DNA from: Patiriisocius sp047731265
GTDB lineage: Bacteria > Bacteroidota > Bacteroidia > Flavobacteriales > Flavobacteriaceae
NCBI RefSeq assembly: GCF_047731265.1
Contig: NZ_CP159835.1
Span: 1,922,001-1,986,000, forward strand
Length of the DNA: 64,000 bases
Direction: 5' to 3'
Shown: positions 44,231-52,437 of the stretch, piece after piece
Numbering within the stretch: position 1 is the first letter of the stretch
Layout of the letters: each line of letters opens with the position of its first letter
The notes under the pieces: model-generated
The model's input: only the letters and a program-made list of their open reading frames with translations
What the model was told of the DNA's origin: nothing
Database searches by the model: none
Made by a program: the position numbers and the translations under genes

Positions 44231-45150
44231 TGGATAAGATAAAAATTTTTGCACCAGCTACCGTAGCGAATGTTTCCTGTGGTTTTGATGCAACGGCATT
44301 TGCGCTAGAAAATCTGGGCGATGAGATGGCGTTCACAAAAAATACTAGTAAGAATGTAACGATTTCAAAAATAGAGGGCGCTAAGCTACCCTTTAAAACC
44401 AATAAGAACGCGGCGAGTTTTGTTGCAGATGTGATGTTAAAAGAAAGCAATGCAGACTTTGGAGTGGCTATAGAAATCAATAAAAAATATAAACCAGGAA
44501 GTGGATTAGGCAGCAGCGCAGCCAGTAGTGCAGGAGCTGCATTTGCTATAAATGAGTTACTAGGATCACCGTATTCTAAAACCGAACTCACAAAATTCGC
44601 TATGCTTGGCGAAGAAGTTGCTTGTGGATCGCAAATAGCTGACAATGTTTCAGCAGCAATTTTTGGAGGATTTGTGCTGGTGCGATGTTATGACCCCCTC
44701 GATATTATTGCAATACCAACACCCGTTGATTTATGCGTAACCATATTACACCCGCAAATTGAGTTGCTAACAGAGGAAGCTCGTACTGTTTTGCCTGAAA
44801 AAGTACCCTTAAAAACAGCGGTTGCACAGTGGGCAAATGTAGGCGGTTTGATAAGCGGGCTCCATACGTCAGATTATGATTTAATTGCTCGATCTGTGCA
44901 AGATTATATTGTAGAACCCTTGCGCAAAAAAATGATTCCTCATTTTGATGCTGTAAAAGAAGCAGCGCTCTCAAATGGTGCGCTGGCAGTTGGTATCTCT
45001 GGTTCTGGCCCTTCCATTTTTATATTGTCAAAGGGGGAGTTACAGGCAAACTATATTGAAAAGATAGTAAACAAAACATATCAAAATAAAGACATTAAAT
45101 TTATAACCTATGTTTCAAAAATAGGGAGTGAAGGTGTTAGGAAAATTTAA
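44230..45150 (+). CDS. thrB: Homoserine kinase
   Basis: The 306-residue GHMP kinase phosphorylates homoserine. Motif 1 is FAPATVANVSCGFDATAFAL (the VANVSCGFD start), the ATP-binding motif 2 is PGSGLGSSAASSAG (about residues 91-104) and motif 3 is GVSGSGP-like VGISGSGPSIF. The start is GTG at 44230, overlapping the thrA stop by one base, so translation is coupled; any later start would cut motif 1. Confidence 0.94.
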   Translation: MDKIKIFAPATVANVSCGFDATAFALENLGDEMAFTKNTSKNVTISKIEGAKLPFKTNKNAASFVADVMLKESNADFGVAIEINKKYKPGSGLGSSAASSAGAAFAINELLGSPYSKTELTKFAMLGEEVACGSQIADNVSAAIFGGFVLVRCYDPLDIIAIPTPVDLCVTILHPQIELLTEEARTVLPEKVPLKTAVAQWANVGGLISGLHTSDYDLIARSVQDYIVEPLRKKMIPHFDAVKEAALSNGALAVGISGSGPSIFILSKGELQANYIEKIVNKTYQNKDIKFITYVSKIGSEGVRKI

Positions 45151-45153
45151 AAA

Positions 45154-46455
45154 ATGCAGTATTATAGTTTAAATCACAAAGCTCCTCGAGTGCTCTTTAA
45201 GGAGGCAGTAATTAAAGGATTAGCCCCAGATAATGGGCTCTATTTTCCTTCGGAAATAGTGTCTTTTGATGATTCATTCTTCGTTGATATCCTAGATATG
45301 AGTCACGTGGAAATTGCTTTTAATGTTATCAAGCCCTATGTGGGAGATGATATTCCAGATGCCGTTTTAAAAGATATTTTAAAAGATGTTTTAGATTTTG
45401 ATTTTCCGGTTGTGGAGATTAAGGAAAACATATATGCATTAGAATTGTATCATGGCCCTACACTAGCTTTTAAAGATGTGGGCGCTCGTTTTATGGCACG
45501 ATGTCTCGGGTATTTTAATGAAAAAAACGCACAGAAGGAGGAAGTCACAGTGCTTGTGGCTACCTCTGGTGATACAGGAGGTGCGGTGGCTAGTGGTTTT
45601 TATGAAGTGCCTGGTGTTGAAGTGGTGATTTTGTACCCTAGTGGTAAGGTGAGTGAAATTCAAGAAAAGCAATTGACCACGATGGGCAAGAACATTAGTG
45701 CTATTGAAGTAGAGGGTACATTTGATGATTGTCAAGCGATGGTTAAAAAAGCTTTTTTAGATGGAGACTTTAAAGGAAAACGAAGGCTTACTTCTGCAAA
45801 TTCTATCAACGTAGCGAGATGGTTACCACAGATGTTTTATTATTTCTTCACCTATAAAACATTGAAAAAGCATAATAAAGAAATTGTTTTTAGTGTTCCA
45901 AGTGGAAATTATGGAAATATATGCGCGGGAATGATGGCACAAAAAATGGGACTGCCCATAGCTCATTTTGTAACTGGAACTAATGCGAATAATACAGTGC
46001 CTCACTATTTAAAAGCTGGAGATTATATAACAAAACCCAGTGTGGCGACTATTAGTAACGCTATGGATGTTGGCGCTCCCAGCAATTTTATACGTATTCA
46101 AGAAATATATAATAATGATATTACTTTCATACGATTAAATCTTTCGGGATATAGTTTTACAGACGATGAAACACGCAATGTAATGCAATATTTATTTAAG
46201 GAATATAACTATATTTCAGATCCGCACGGGGCCATTGGTTATGCCGCCCTAGAGAAATATGTTGCTGCTAGACAGCAGGAGTTTATAGGGGTGTTTTTAG
46301 AGACTGCCCATCCTGTGAAATTTTTGGACGTATTACCACTAAGCTTAAAGAAAGAGGTTCAAATTCCTGAGAGTATTCAACAAATTTTAAATAAAAAAAA
46401 GAGTGCAAAGCGAATTGCAGCATATAGTGAACTGAAAACGTTTTTGTTAAAGTAA
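45154..46455 (+). CDS. thrC: Threonine synthase
   Basis: The 433-residue PLP enzyme converts O-phosphohomoserine to threonine. It has the N-terminal FKEAVIKGLAPDNGLYFP of the long form, the PLP lysine in HGPTLAFKDVGARFM (about residue 107) and the phosphate loop VATSGDTGGAVASGF. It is three bases behind thrB and closes the thr operon. The 273 bases after it contain no gene and no recognisable terminator. Confidence 0.95.
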   Translation: MQYYSLNHKAPRVLFKEAVIKGLAPDNGLYFPSEIVSFDDSFFVDILDMSHVEIAFNVIKPYVGDDIPDAVLKDILKDVLDFDFPVVEIKENIYALELYHGPTLAFKDVGARFMARCLGYFNEKNAQKEEVTVLVATSGDTGGAVASGFYEVPGVEVVILYPSGKVSEIQEKQLTTMGKNISAIEVEGTFDDCQAMVKKAFLDGDFKGKRRLTSANSINVARWLPQMFYYFFTYKTLKKHNKEIVFSVPSGNYGNICAGMMAQKMGLPIAHFVTGTNANNTVPHYLKAGDYITKPSVATISNAMDVGAPSNFIRIQEIYNNDITFIRLNLSGYSFTDDETRNVMQYLFKEYNYISDPHGAIGYAALEKYVAARQQEFIGVFLETAHPVKFLDVLPLSLKKEVQIPESIQQILNKKKSAKRIAAYSELKTFLLK

Positions 46456-46710
46456 ATGCTCCTTATCAAAAGCAACCTGTTTTAATACCTCACATGCTCG
46501 CACCGTAGGATGTTAATAACTCACTGATCTTCACTCTCAGAAATTCAAATTTTTGGAATAATAGGCTGTTTTTGAGCTAGCCGAACTGCTTTTGTTGATA
46601 AATCTGCATTTTCAGCGGTAAAAAGTGCATAACTCCTCAACCTAACCACTTCAGAAACCTTAAGGGTTTGACTATTTTTATACCCCATTAATACAGATTA
46701 GTCCGCGGTT

Positions 46711-46728
46711 ATTGAGCGGAGCCGAAAT
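46711..46728 (+). repeat. AGCGGAG-type short repeat abutting the mutS start
   Basis: ATTGAGCGGAGCCGAAAT lies directly before the mutS ATG. With TCCGC at 46702-46706 it can fold a hairpin through GCGGA (46716-46720). Fifteen of 18 bases match the copy before metF. Confidence 0.6.
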
Positions 46729-49377
46729 ATGAGCAAGCCAAAAAAAGTGACGCCCTTAATGAAGCAATACAATACCATCAAGGCAAAATATCCTGATGCG
46801 TTGTTGTTATTTCGTGTTGGTGATTTTTATGAAACTTTTGGGGAAGATGCAGTGCGTGCTTCGGGAATTTTAAATATTACCTTGACCGCTAGAAATAATG
46901 GCGGCGAACAAACACCGTTGGCTGGTTTTCCTCACCATTCTTTAAATACCTATTTACCTAAATTGGTAATGGCGGGTTGTCGTGTTGCTATTTGCGATCA
47001 ATTGGAAGATCCAAAAATGACAAAAACGATTGTTAAACGTGGGGTTACCGAGTTAATCACTCCTGGTGTAGCGCTTAATGATGACATTTTACAGTCTAAA
47101 ACAAATAACTTTTTAGCTGCAGTACACTTCAATTCGCGCGCAGGCGATCGTCTCTCCCAGAGTGCTAAAATTGGAGTTTCTTTTCTGGATATTTCTACAG
47201 GAGAATTTCTAACTTCAGAAGGTTCTCCAGAATATATTGATAAAATATTACAAAATTTTAATCCGTCAGAAGTACTCTTCAGTAAACAAAAACGCAAACA
47301 ATTTTCAGATACTTTCGGAGATAACTTTCATGTGTTTCATTTAGAAGATTGGGTCTTTCAGAAAGACTATGCTTTAGAAACACTCAACAAGCATTTTGAC
47401 ACTCAAAATTTAAAAGGTTTTGGTATTGATCATCTAGAAAATGGAATTATAGCCGCAGGAGCCGCATTGCATTATTTAGGAGAAACACAGCATAATAAAC
47501 TACAACACATCACAAAGGTCTCGCGTATTGCTGAAGATGAATACGTGTGGATGGATCGGTTTACTATAAGAAACCTAGAGTTGTATCATAGCAATCATCA
47601 AAATGCTGTTACGCTATTAGATGTGATAGATAAAACCATTTCTCCAATGGGTGGGCGTTTGTTAAAACGCTGGATGGCACTACCGCTAAAAAGTGTTGAA
47701 AAAATTACACGCCGCCACGAGGTAGTTAGTTATTTACTCGAGAACGTTTTAGTACTTGACAAAATGCAAACTAATACAAAGCGCATCGGAGATCTAGAGC
47801 GTCTTATAAGTAAGGTGGCAACGGGAAAGATAAGTCCGCGAGAAGTTATTCAGTTAAAAAACTCCCTAGAAGCCACTGTACCTGTTAAGGCATTGGCTAT
47901 AAATTCTAACAATGAATCACTTCAGATAATTGGTGAGCAATTAAATGAATGTGAAACGCTTCGGAATAAAATAAAAGAAACCTTGAATGAAGAAGCGCCT
48001 GTAAATATTTTAAAGGGCAGTGCAATCGCCAATGGGTTTCATCCAGAATTAGATGATTTACGGGCCATTGCAACTGGAGGTAAAGAATATCTGAATCAAA
48101 TGCTCAAAAGAGAAACTGAAAGAACAGGTATCACCTCATTAAAAATTGCGAGCAATAATGTTTTTGGGTACTATATAGAAGTTCGAAACACTCATAAAGA
48201 TAAAGTGCCAGAGGAGTGGATTAGAAAACAAACGTTGGTAAACGCAGAACGATATATTACAGAAGAATTAAAAGAATACGAGACTAAAATTTTAGGTGCC
48301 GAAGAAAAAATTAGTGCCTTAGAGCTGGAGATCTTTTCTAAATTAGTCACATGGATGCTTCAATATATTTTACCTGTGCAGCAAAATGCGAGATTAATTG
48401 CAGAAGTCGATTGTTTGTCTTCTTTCGCGGTGCAAGCGAAATTATCAAACTATACACGGCCATTATTTGATGAAAGCACAGATCTTGATATAAAAGAGGG
48501 TCGCCATCCTGTTATCGAAAAACAGTTACCTCCAGACAATCCGTTTATTTCAAACGATGTGTTTTTGGACCGAGAACACCAGCAAATCATTATGATTACG
48601 GGTCCCAATATGAGTGGTAAAAGTGCCATTTTAAGACAAACTGCACTCATTGTATTGCTGGCTCAAATGGGAAGTTTTGTTCCCGCCAAGGCGGTGCGAA
48701 TGGGAGTGGTGGATAAAATATTTACCCGTGTTGGTGCCAGTGACAATATTTCGATGGGAGAATCTACTTTTATGGTAGAAATGAACGAGACGGCAAGTAT
48801 TCTTAATAATATAAGTGAACGCAGTCTCGTACTTTTAGATGAAATAGGTCGAGGTACGAGCACTTATGACGGTATTTCTATTGCTTGGGCGATTAGTGAA
48901 TATTTGCATGAACACCCGAGCCACGCAAAAACACTGTTTGCCACACATTATCATGAGATTAATGAAATGACAGAGACATTTAGTAGAATAAAGAATTACA
49001 ACGTGTCCGTAAAAGAATTAAAGGATGATGTGTTATTCCTACGCAAATTAATACCTGGGGGCTCTCATCATAGTTTTGGAATTCACGTGGCAAAAATGGC
49101 TGGAATGCCGCAGGTTGTTTTAAATCGTGCTAATAAAATTTTAAAGAGATTAGAAAAATCCCACTCTTCTGAAGAGTTAAGTGACAAGATAAAAGAAATT
49201 GCTAAGGACGATTTGCAATTGAGCTTCTTTAAGTTGGATGACCCACTACTAGAGGAACTGCGTGATGAAATAGCTGATATTGATATAGATACACTAACGC
49301 CCGTAGAAGCCTTAATGAAATTAAATGAGATGAAAAGAATGCTTCAAAAAAATGGAAGTTTGAGCCAAAAAAAATAA
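46729..49377 (+). CDS. mutS: DNA mismatch repair protein MutS
   Basis: The 882-residue mismatch sensor begins with the mismatch-reading domain (MKQYNTIKAKYPDALLLF and the Phe-x-Glu of GDFYETFGEDA, about residues 32-42), then connector, lever and clamp domains, and the ATPase with Walker A MITGPNMSGKSA (about 623-634), SFVPA, the DEIGRGTSTYDGISIAWA Walker B region and FATHYHEIN. Full length for the MutS1 type. It is an independent gene between the thr operon and two tRNA genes. Confidence 0.96.
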   Translation: MSKPKKVTPLMKQYNTIKAKYPDALLLFRVGDFYETFGEDAVRASGILNITLTARNNGGEQTPLAGFPHHSLNTYLPKLVMAGCRVAICDQLEDPKMTKTIVKRGVTELITPGVALNDDILQSKTNNFLAAVHFNSRAGDRLSQSAKIGVSFLDISTGEFLTSEGSPEYIDKILQNFNPSEVLFSKQKRKQFSDTFGDNFHVFHLEDWVFQKDYALETLNKHFDTQNLKGFGIDHLENGIIAAGAALHYLGETQHNKLQHITKVSRIAEDEYVWMDRFTIRNLELYHSNHQNAVTLLDVIDKTISPMGGRLLKRWMALPLKSVEKITRRHEVVSYLLENVLVLDKMQTNTKRIGDLERLISKVATGKISPREVIQLKNSLEATVPVKALAINSNNESLQIIGEQLNECETLRNKIKETLNEEAPVNILKGSAIANGFHPELDDLRAIATGGKEYLNQMLKRETERTGITSLKIASNNVFGYYIEVRNTHKDKVPEEWIRKQTLVNAERYITEELKEYETKILGAEEKISALELEIFSKLVTWMLQYILPVQQNARLIAEVDCLSSFAVQAKLSNYTRPLFDESTDLDIKEGRHPVIEKQLPPDNPFISNDVFLDREHQQIIMITGPNMSGKSAILRQTALIVLLAQMGSFVPAKAVRMGVVDKIFTRVGASDNISMGESTFMVEMNETASILNNISERSLVLLDEIGRGTSTYDGISIAWAISEYLHEHPSHAKTLFATHYHEINEMTETFSRIKNYNVSVKELKDDVLFLRKLIPGGSHHSFGIHVAKMAGMPQVVLNRANKILKRLEKSHSSEELSDKIKEIAKDDLQLSFFKLDDPLLEELRDEIADIDIDTLTPVEALMKLNEMKRMLQKNGSLSQKK

Positions 49378-49400
49378 GATTAAAAAATTTAAAAAAGGCT

Positions 49401-49429
49401 TTGCAATCGTTGTAATTATTTTAAATTTG
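49401..49429 (+). promoter_or_regulatory. Promoter of the tRNA pair
   Basis: TTG at 49401-49403, 18 bases, TAAATTTG at 49422-49429; 60 bases before tRNA-Gly. Confidence 0.6.
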
Positions 49430-49488
49430 CAACCGCTTTAGCAATGAAGCACGTTCTTAATATAAGACCTTACATTTAGGTATAATTT

Positions 49489-49561
49489 GCGAAAATAGCT
49501 CAGCTGGTAGAGCGCCACCTTGCCAAGGTGGAGGTCGCGGGTTCGAATCCCGTTTTTCGCT
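49489..49561 (+). tRNA. tRNA-Gly (anticodon GCC)
   Basis: A complete cloverleaf of 73 bases: acceptor GCGAAAA/TTTTCGC plus discriminator T, D arm AGCTCAGCTGGTAGAGC, anticodon stem CCACC/GGTGG with loop TTGCCAA (GCC at 49522-49524), and T arm CGGGTTCGAATCCCG. The CCA end is not encoded. Confidence 0.97.
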
Positions 49562-49682
49562 CTGCTTCGATATATTTTTTCAACCTTTGGGTGGAAAAAC
49601 ACTCGGCAACCTTAAAACGGTTAATGAATGTAGAATTGAATAATAATTACCAAGTAGACTGCGCAGTGAGTGCAGTTGAACT

Positions 49683-49768
49683 GCTGAAGTGGTGGAATTG
49701 GTAGACACGCTGGACTTAAAATCCAGTGGGCAGAAATGCCCGTACGGGTTCAAGTCCCGTCTTCAGTA
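49683..49768 (+). tRNA. tRNA-Leu (anticodon TAA)
   Basis: A class II tRNA of 86 bases: acceptor GCTGAAG/CTTCAGT with a G-T closing pair, discriminator A, anticodon stem CTGGA/TCCAG with loop CTTAAAA (TAA at 49717-49719), a long variable arm TGGGCAGAAATGCCCGT and T arm CGGGTTCAAGTCCCG. Probably co-transcribed with tRNA-Gly. Confidence 0.97.
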
Positions 49769-49779
49769 CAGATGAGTAA

Positions 49780-49807
49780 AAAGCCAAGTCGTAAGATTTG
49801 GCTTTTT
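49780..49807 (+). terminator. Terminator of the tRNA pair
   Basis: AAAGCCAA (49780-49787) pairs with TTGGCTTT (49798-49805), followed by further T. Confidence 0.8.
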
Positions 49808-49823
49808 GCATTTAAAAATGACG

Positions 49824-49963
49824 ATGCTCGCATCTAATTATTTTTAAATGTAAAAGCTAAAGTCACCTAGTGGTTTTTTATTTTGACGCTGCTGAAACAG
49901 TACTCGGCGCAGCCAAGTCTCCATGCTCGCATCCAATTATATTTAAATACAAAATGCTAAAGC
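49824..49963 (+). repeat. Two imperfect direct repeats after the tRNA genes
   Basis: ATGCTCGCATCTAATTATTT with a TTAAATGTAAAAGCTAAAG tail (49824-49862) recurs as ATGCTCGCATCCAATTATAT and TTAAATACAAAATGCTAAAG (49923-49963), 99 bases apart. No coding frame is present in the 450-base gap 49769-50220, whose later part holds the operator-like dyads of the XRE gene. Confidence 0.6.
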
Positions 49964-50147
49964 CATCTTCAGAATAAGAATTACAACCCTCATCCCACTG
50001 CCGTCTCCTGTACCCTTATTCTTTATCACTCTTTTATTTCCAATTGAGGAACAGGATACATTTTATTTTGTTGCATTTTCTTGAATATAAAGTTTTTCTT
50101 ATAAACGTTCGATATTTATATTGTTTACGGAATTTTTACATAATTAT

Positions 50148-50217
50148 GGAAAATATCCTTTTAAAAGGAACAATTCCTAAATAAATTAGGACATATTCCA
50201 AATTTATTTTATATTTG
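50148..50217 (+). promoter_or_regulatory. Three GGA-N5-TCC dyads and -7 box before the XRE-S24 gene
   Basis: Three 11-base dyads stand in a row: GGAAAATATCC (50148-50158), GGAACAATTCC (50167-50177, inside the perfect palindrome AGGAACAATTCCT) and GGACATATTCC (50189-50199). Their starts are 19 and 22 bases apart, about two helical turns. The -7 box TATATTTG follows at 50210-50217 and the ATG at 50221. This fits cooperative binding by the encoded repressor. Confidence 0.6.
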
Positions 50218-50220
50218 AAT

Positions 50221-50991
50221 ATGGAGAACACATTATCTATTGAAGCGCGTAGATTTAAAAAAATACGAGAGGAACAGCGACATACACAGCAGTCTTTTGC
50301 CGATATTTTAGGAGTAGGGGCTACTACGGCAGATATTGAACGTGGTAAAACAAAATTATCTGGAAAAGTGGTTATGGAGTTGTTTAAGCAATTTGATATA
50401 AATCCGTTGTGGCTTTTTGGTCAGAGTTATCAAAAAATACTCAGCAGTAGTGGGGGAGATGTAAGTCCTAAAGTGGTTACCTTAGACAGAGAAGAAAATG
50501 AAACGATTGCCTTGGTAAACCAAAAAGCAGCAGCAGGTTATCCTCATAATATTCAGGATGTGGAATGGTATGAAACATTACCGGCGTTTAATATTCCGTT
50601 GCCTCAATATCGAAATGCAACATATAGAGGTTTTCAAGTAGAGGGAGACAGTATGTTACCTTCTATTAGACCCAACGAATGGGTTTTGGGTAGATCGGTT
50701 CCTAGCATCGCTGAAGCAAGTGATAGTAAAATTTATATTGTGGTTTTAAACGACTCTGTGTTAGTAAAAAAACTTCAAAAGGTTCAAGATGCGCCTCATA
50801 AAGTCAGACTTATTTCACTAAATACGGAATACCTACCTATTGAAGTAGAGGTTAAGAATATTCAAGAATTATGGCAAGTAAATAGCAAGTTGACGTTTGG
50901 TATTGAAGAGCCTTCAGAAAGTTTGTTATTAAGAGAACTGCGCCAATCTATGGAAGATTTAAAAGGTCAGATAAATAATTTAAATACATAA
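50221..50991 (+). CDS. XRE helix-turn-helix regulator with S24 (LexA/CI-type) peptidase domain
   Basis: The 256-residue protein has an N-terminal Cro/CI-type helix-turn-helix (RFKKIREEQRHTQQSFADIL and GVGATTADIERGKTKL, residues about 8-45) and a C-terminal S24 domain. The Ser nucleophile is about residue 144 in EGDSMLPSI and the Lys about 183 in DSVLVKKL, the expected 39 residues apart. A clear Ala-Gly self-cleavage bond may be KAAAGYP (about residue 100). Such proteins act as stress- or damage-responsive repressors. ATG 50221 is used; the -7 box ends four bases before it, so the mRNA may be leaderless. A TTG two codons earlier would lie inside the promoter. Confidence 0.88.
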   Translation: MENTLSIEARRFKKIREEQRHTQQSFADILGVGATTADIERGKTKLSGKVVMELFKQFDINPLWLFGQSYQKILSSSGGDVSPKVVTLDREENETIALVNQKAAAGYPHNIQDVEWYETLPAFNIPLPQYRNATYRGFQVEGDSMLPSIRPNEWVLGRSVPSIAEASDSKIYIVVLNDSVLVKKLQKVQDAPHKVRLISLNTEYLPIEVEVKNIQELWQVNSKLTFGIEEPSESLLLRELRQSMEDLKGQINNLNT

Positions 50992-51067
50992 TTAATGAGC
51001 AGCTATTGTATTTTTGGTCCTGTTTATAAAATGTAATGTTTATAGGTGGTATATTTCTTAATATAAA

Positions 51068-51101
51068 AAAGAGCTGATTTACTTTTGTAAATCAGCTCTT
51101 T
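51068..51101 (-). terminator. Bidirectional hairpin terminator
   Basis: A perfect 15-bp stem (51068-51082 with 51087-51101, core GAGCTGATTTAC) with a TTTT loop. On the minus strand it ends in six T, serving the lipoprotein gene at 51160; it may also stop the XRE gene transcript. Confidence 0.8.
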
Positions 51102-51159
51102 AAGTTTATCTAGCACCTAAGGTTACTTGGTAATGCTAATTCTTATTTCAAGTAAAAAA

Positions 51160-51495
51160 CTAGTTGTCTTCTTCTTGAATTTTATCATTTAAATCGTTAG
51201 CGCCTTTCTTAACGGCATTTTTTGCATCAGTAACTGCTTTTTCCGCCGCTTCTCCAGTTTCGTCCGCCGCGTTTTCAATCGCTTCTCCAGTTTCTTCTGC
51301 TGCGTTTTCAATCGCTTCTCCAGTACTTTCTGCTGCGTCTTCCATAGCATCCCCAGCTTTTTCTAAATTGTCACCAACATCTTCCGCTGCATTTTCGATA
51401 GCGTCTTCTGCACTTTCTTTAGTTGTTTCTCTACAAGAGGTAAATATGGTTGCCATTGTAAAAACTATGGCTAGGCTTAAAATTACTTTTTTCAT
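51160..51495 (-). CDS. Lipoprotein with acidic/alanine helical repeats
   Basis: The 111-residue product has a lipoprotein signal (MKKVILSLAIVFTMATIFTS, then Cys 21). The mature part is made of Ala/Glu-rich units of 11-12 residues such as GEAIENAAEET and GEAIENAADET, together with AGDAMEDAAES, ending with a mixed KKGANDLNDK tail. It should form one long amphipathic helix, like LEA or YtxH-type proteins. Function unknown; a stress or desiccation role is only analogy. The repeats are also near-identical at DNA level (gcttctccagtttcttctgc-like units), so copy number may vary. Confidence 0.75.
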   Translation of the reverse strand: MKKVILSLAIVFTMATIFTSCRETTKESAEDAIENAAEDVGDNLEKAGDAMEDAAESTGEAIENAAEETGEAIENAADETGEAAEKAVTDAKNAVKKGANDLNDKIQEEDN

Positions 51496-51776
51496 AATAG
51501 TTAGGTTTATTGTTAATTAATGGTTTGGACTTTTCGTTTAATTTTTATACATACTATTGTCAAAATTTATTATTGCATTATGTAAATAATAAAATGGTTA
51601 TGGTATTATTATTCCCTAATGAATTTTCTATAATAAACTTAAATATTTTCTACGTAAAAAAGTAAAATTCAAAGACTTGCGTCAAAATTACATGTTTTAA
51701 TATATCCACGGTGTATTTTTTATTAAACTTTTTGCCGTTGAAACGTTGTTTTTGCTAGCTTTATCAAAAATATATT

Positions 51777-52430
51777 ATGAATTTTAAAAAATTGTTCCAA
51801 TTTCTCGGCGAATTGCAAATTAATAACAATAAAGAGTGGATGGATGGGCATCGAAGCTACTATAAAGAGGTGCGTGATGAGTATATCTCTTGGCTAGACT
51901 ATTTAAACATAGAATTCGCAAAAATAGACCCTGATTATTTTGATACACCTGGAAAAAAGGCAATTAATCGCATTAATAATAATTTGATGTTTCATCCTAA
52001 CAAACTTACCTATAAAGATCATTTTGGGGCAGGATTAGACCAGGTATCAAAGCAGGGTGATTTTTATATCCATCTAGGGGTTCAAGAATGTTTTATTGGG
52101 GGTGGTTATTGGCATCCGTCTTCAAAAATACTCAAGAGCCTAAGAGAAGGTATAGACTATAATGGCGAAGAGTTTAAAGCTATTTTAGCAAGGCCTTCTT
52201 TTAAGAAAATGTTTGGGGCTTTGGTAGAAGATGTGTCTTTAAAAACTGCGCCAAAAGGCTATAGTCAAGATCATCGACACATTGATTTGTTGAGGAGAAA
52301 ATCATTTGCGGTAGTTCGAAATTTTAGCCAGAAGGAAGTAGAATCCTCGGATTTTATGGATAAAATTATTGGAGCCTATAAAGAGTTACTACCCTTTAGA
52401 AGGTATTTAAATACGGCTGTTTCGGTTTAG
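51777..52430 (+). CDS. DUF2461 family protein
   Basis: The 217-residue product starts FKKLFQFLGELQINNNKEWM and contains DGHRSYYKEVRDEYISWL, NRINNNLMFHPNKLTYKDHF and ECFIGGGYWHPSSKILKSLR, the pattern of DUF2461 (TIGR02453). It has no signal peptide or membrane part. The biochemical role is not known. It is convergent with the Kdo transferase gene, and the seven-base gap is covered by a small TTCGGT/ACCGAA hairpin (52421-52436) that includes its stop codon. Confidence 0.85.
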   Translation: MNFKKLFQFLGELQINNNKEWMDGHRSYYKEVRDEYISWLDYLNIEFAKIDPDYFDTPGKKAINRINNNLMFHPNKLTYKDHFGAGLDQVSKQGDFYIHLGVQECFIGGGYWHPSSKILKSLREGIDYNGEEFKAILARPSFKKMFGALVEDVSLKTAPKGYSQDHRHIDLLRRKSFAVVRNFSQKEVESSDFMDKIIGAYKELLPFRRYLNTAVSV

Positions 52431-52437
52431 ACCGAAG

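Noticed and set aside
51240..51420. CRISPR-like regular repeats in the minus-strand lipoprotein region
   Set aside because: The repeats are coding (Ala/Glu-rich units), have no unique spacers and no cas genes nearby.
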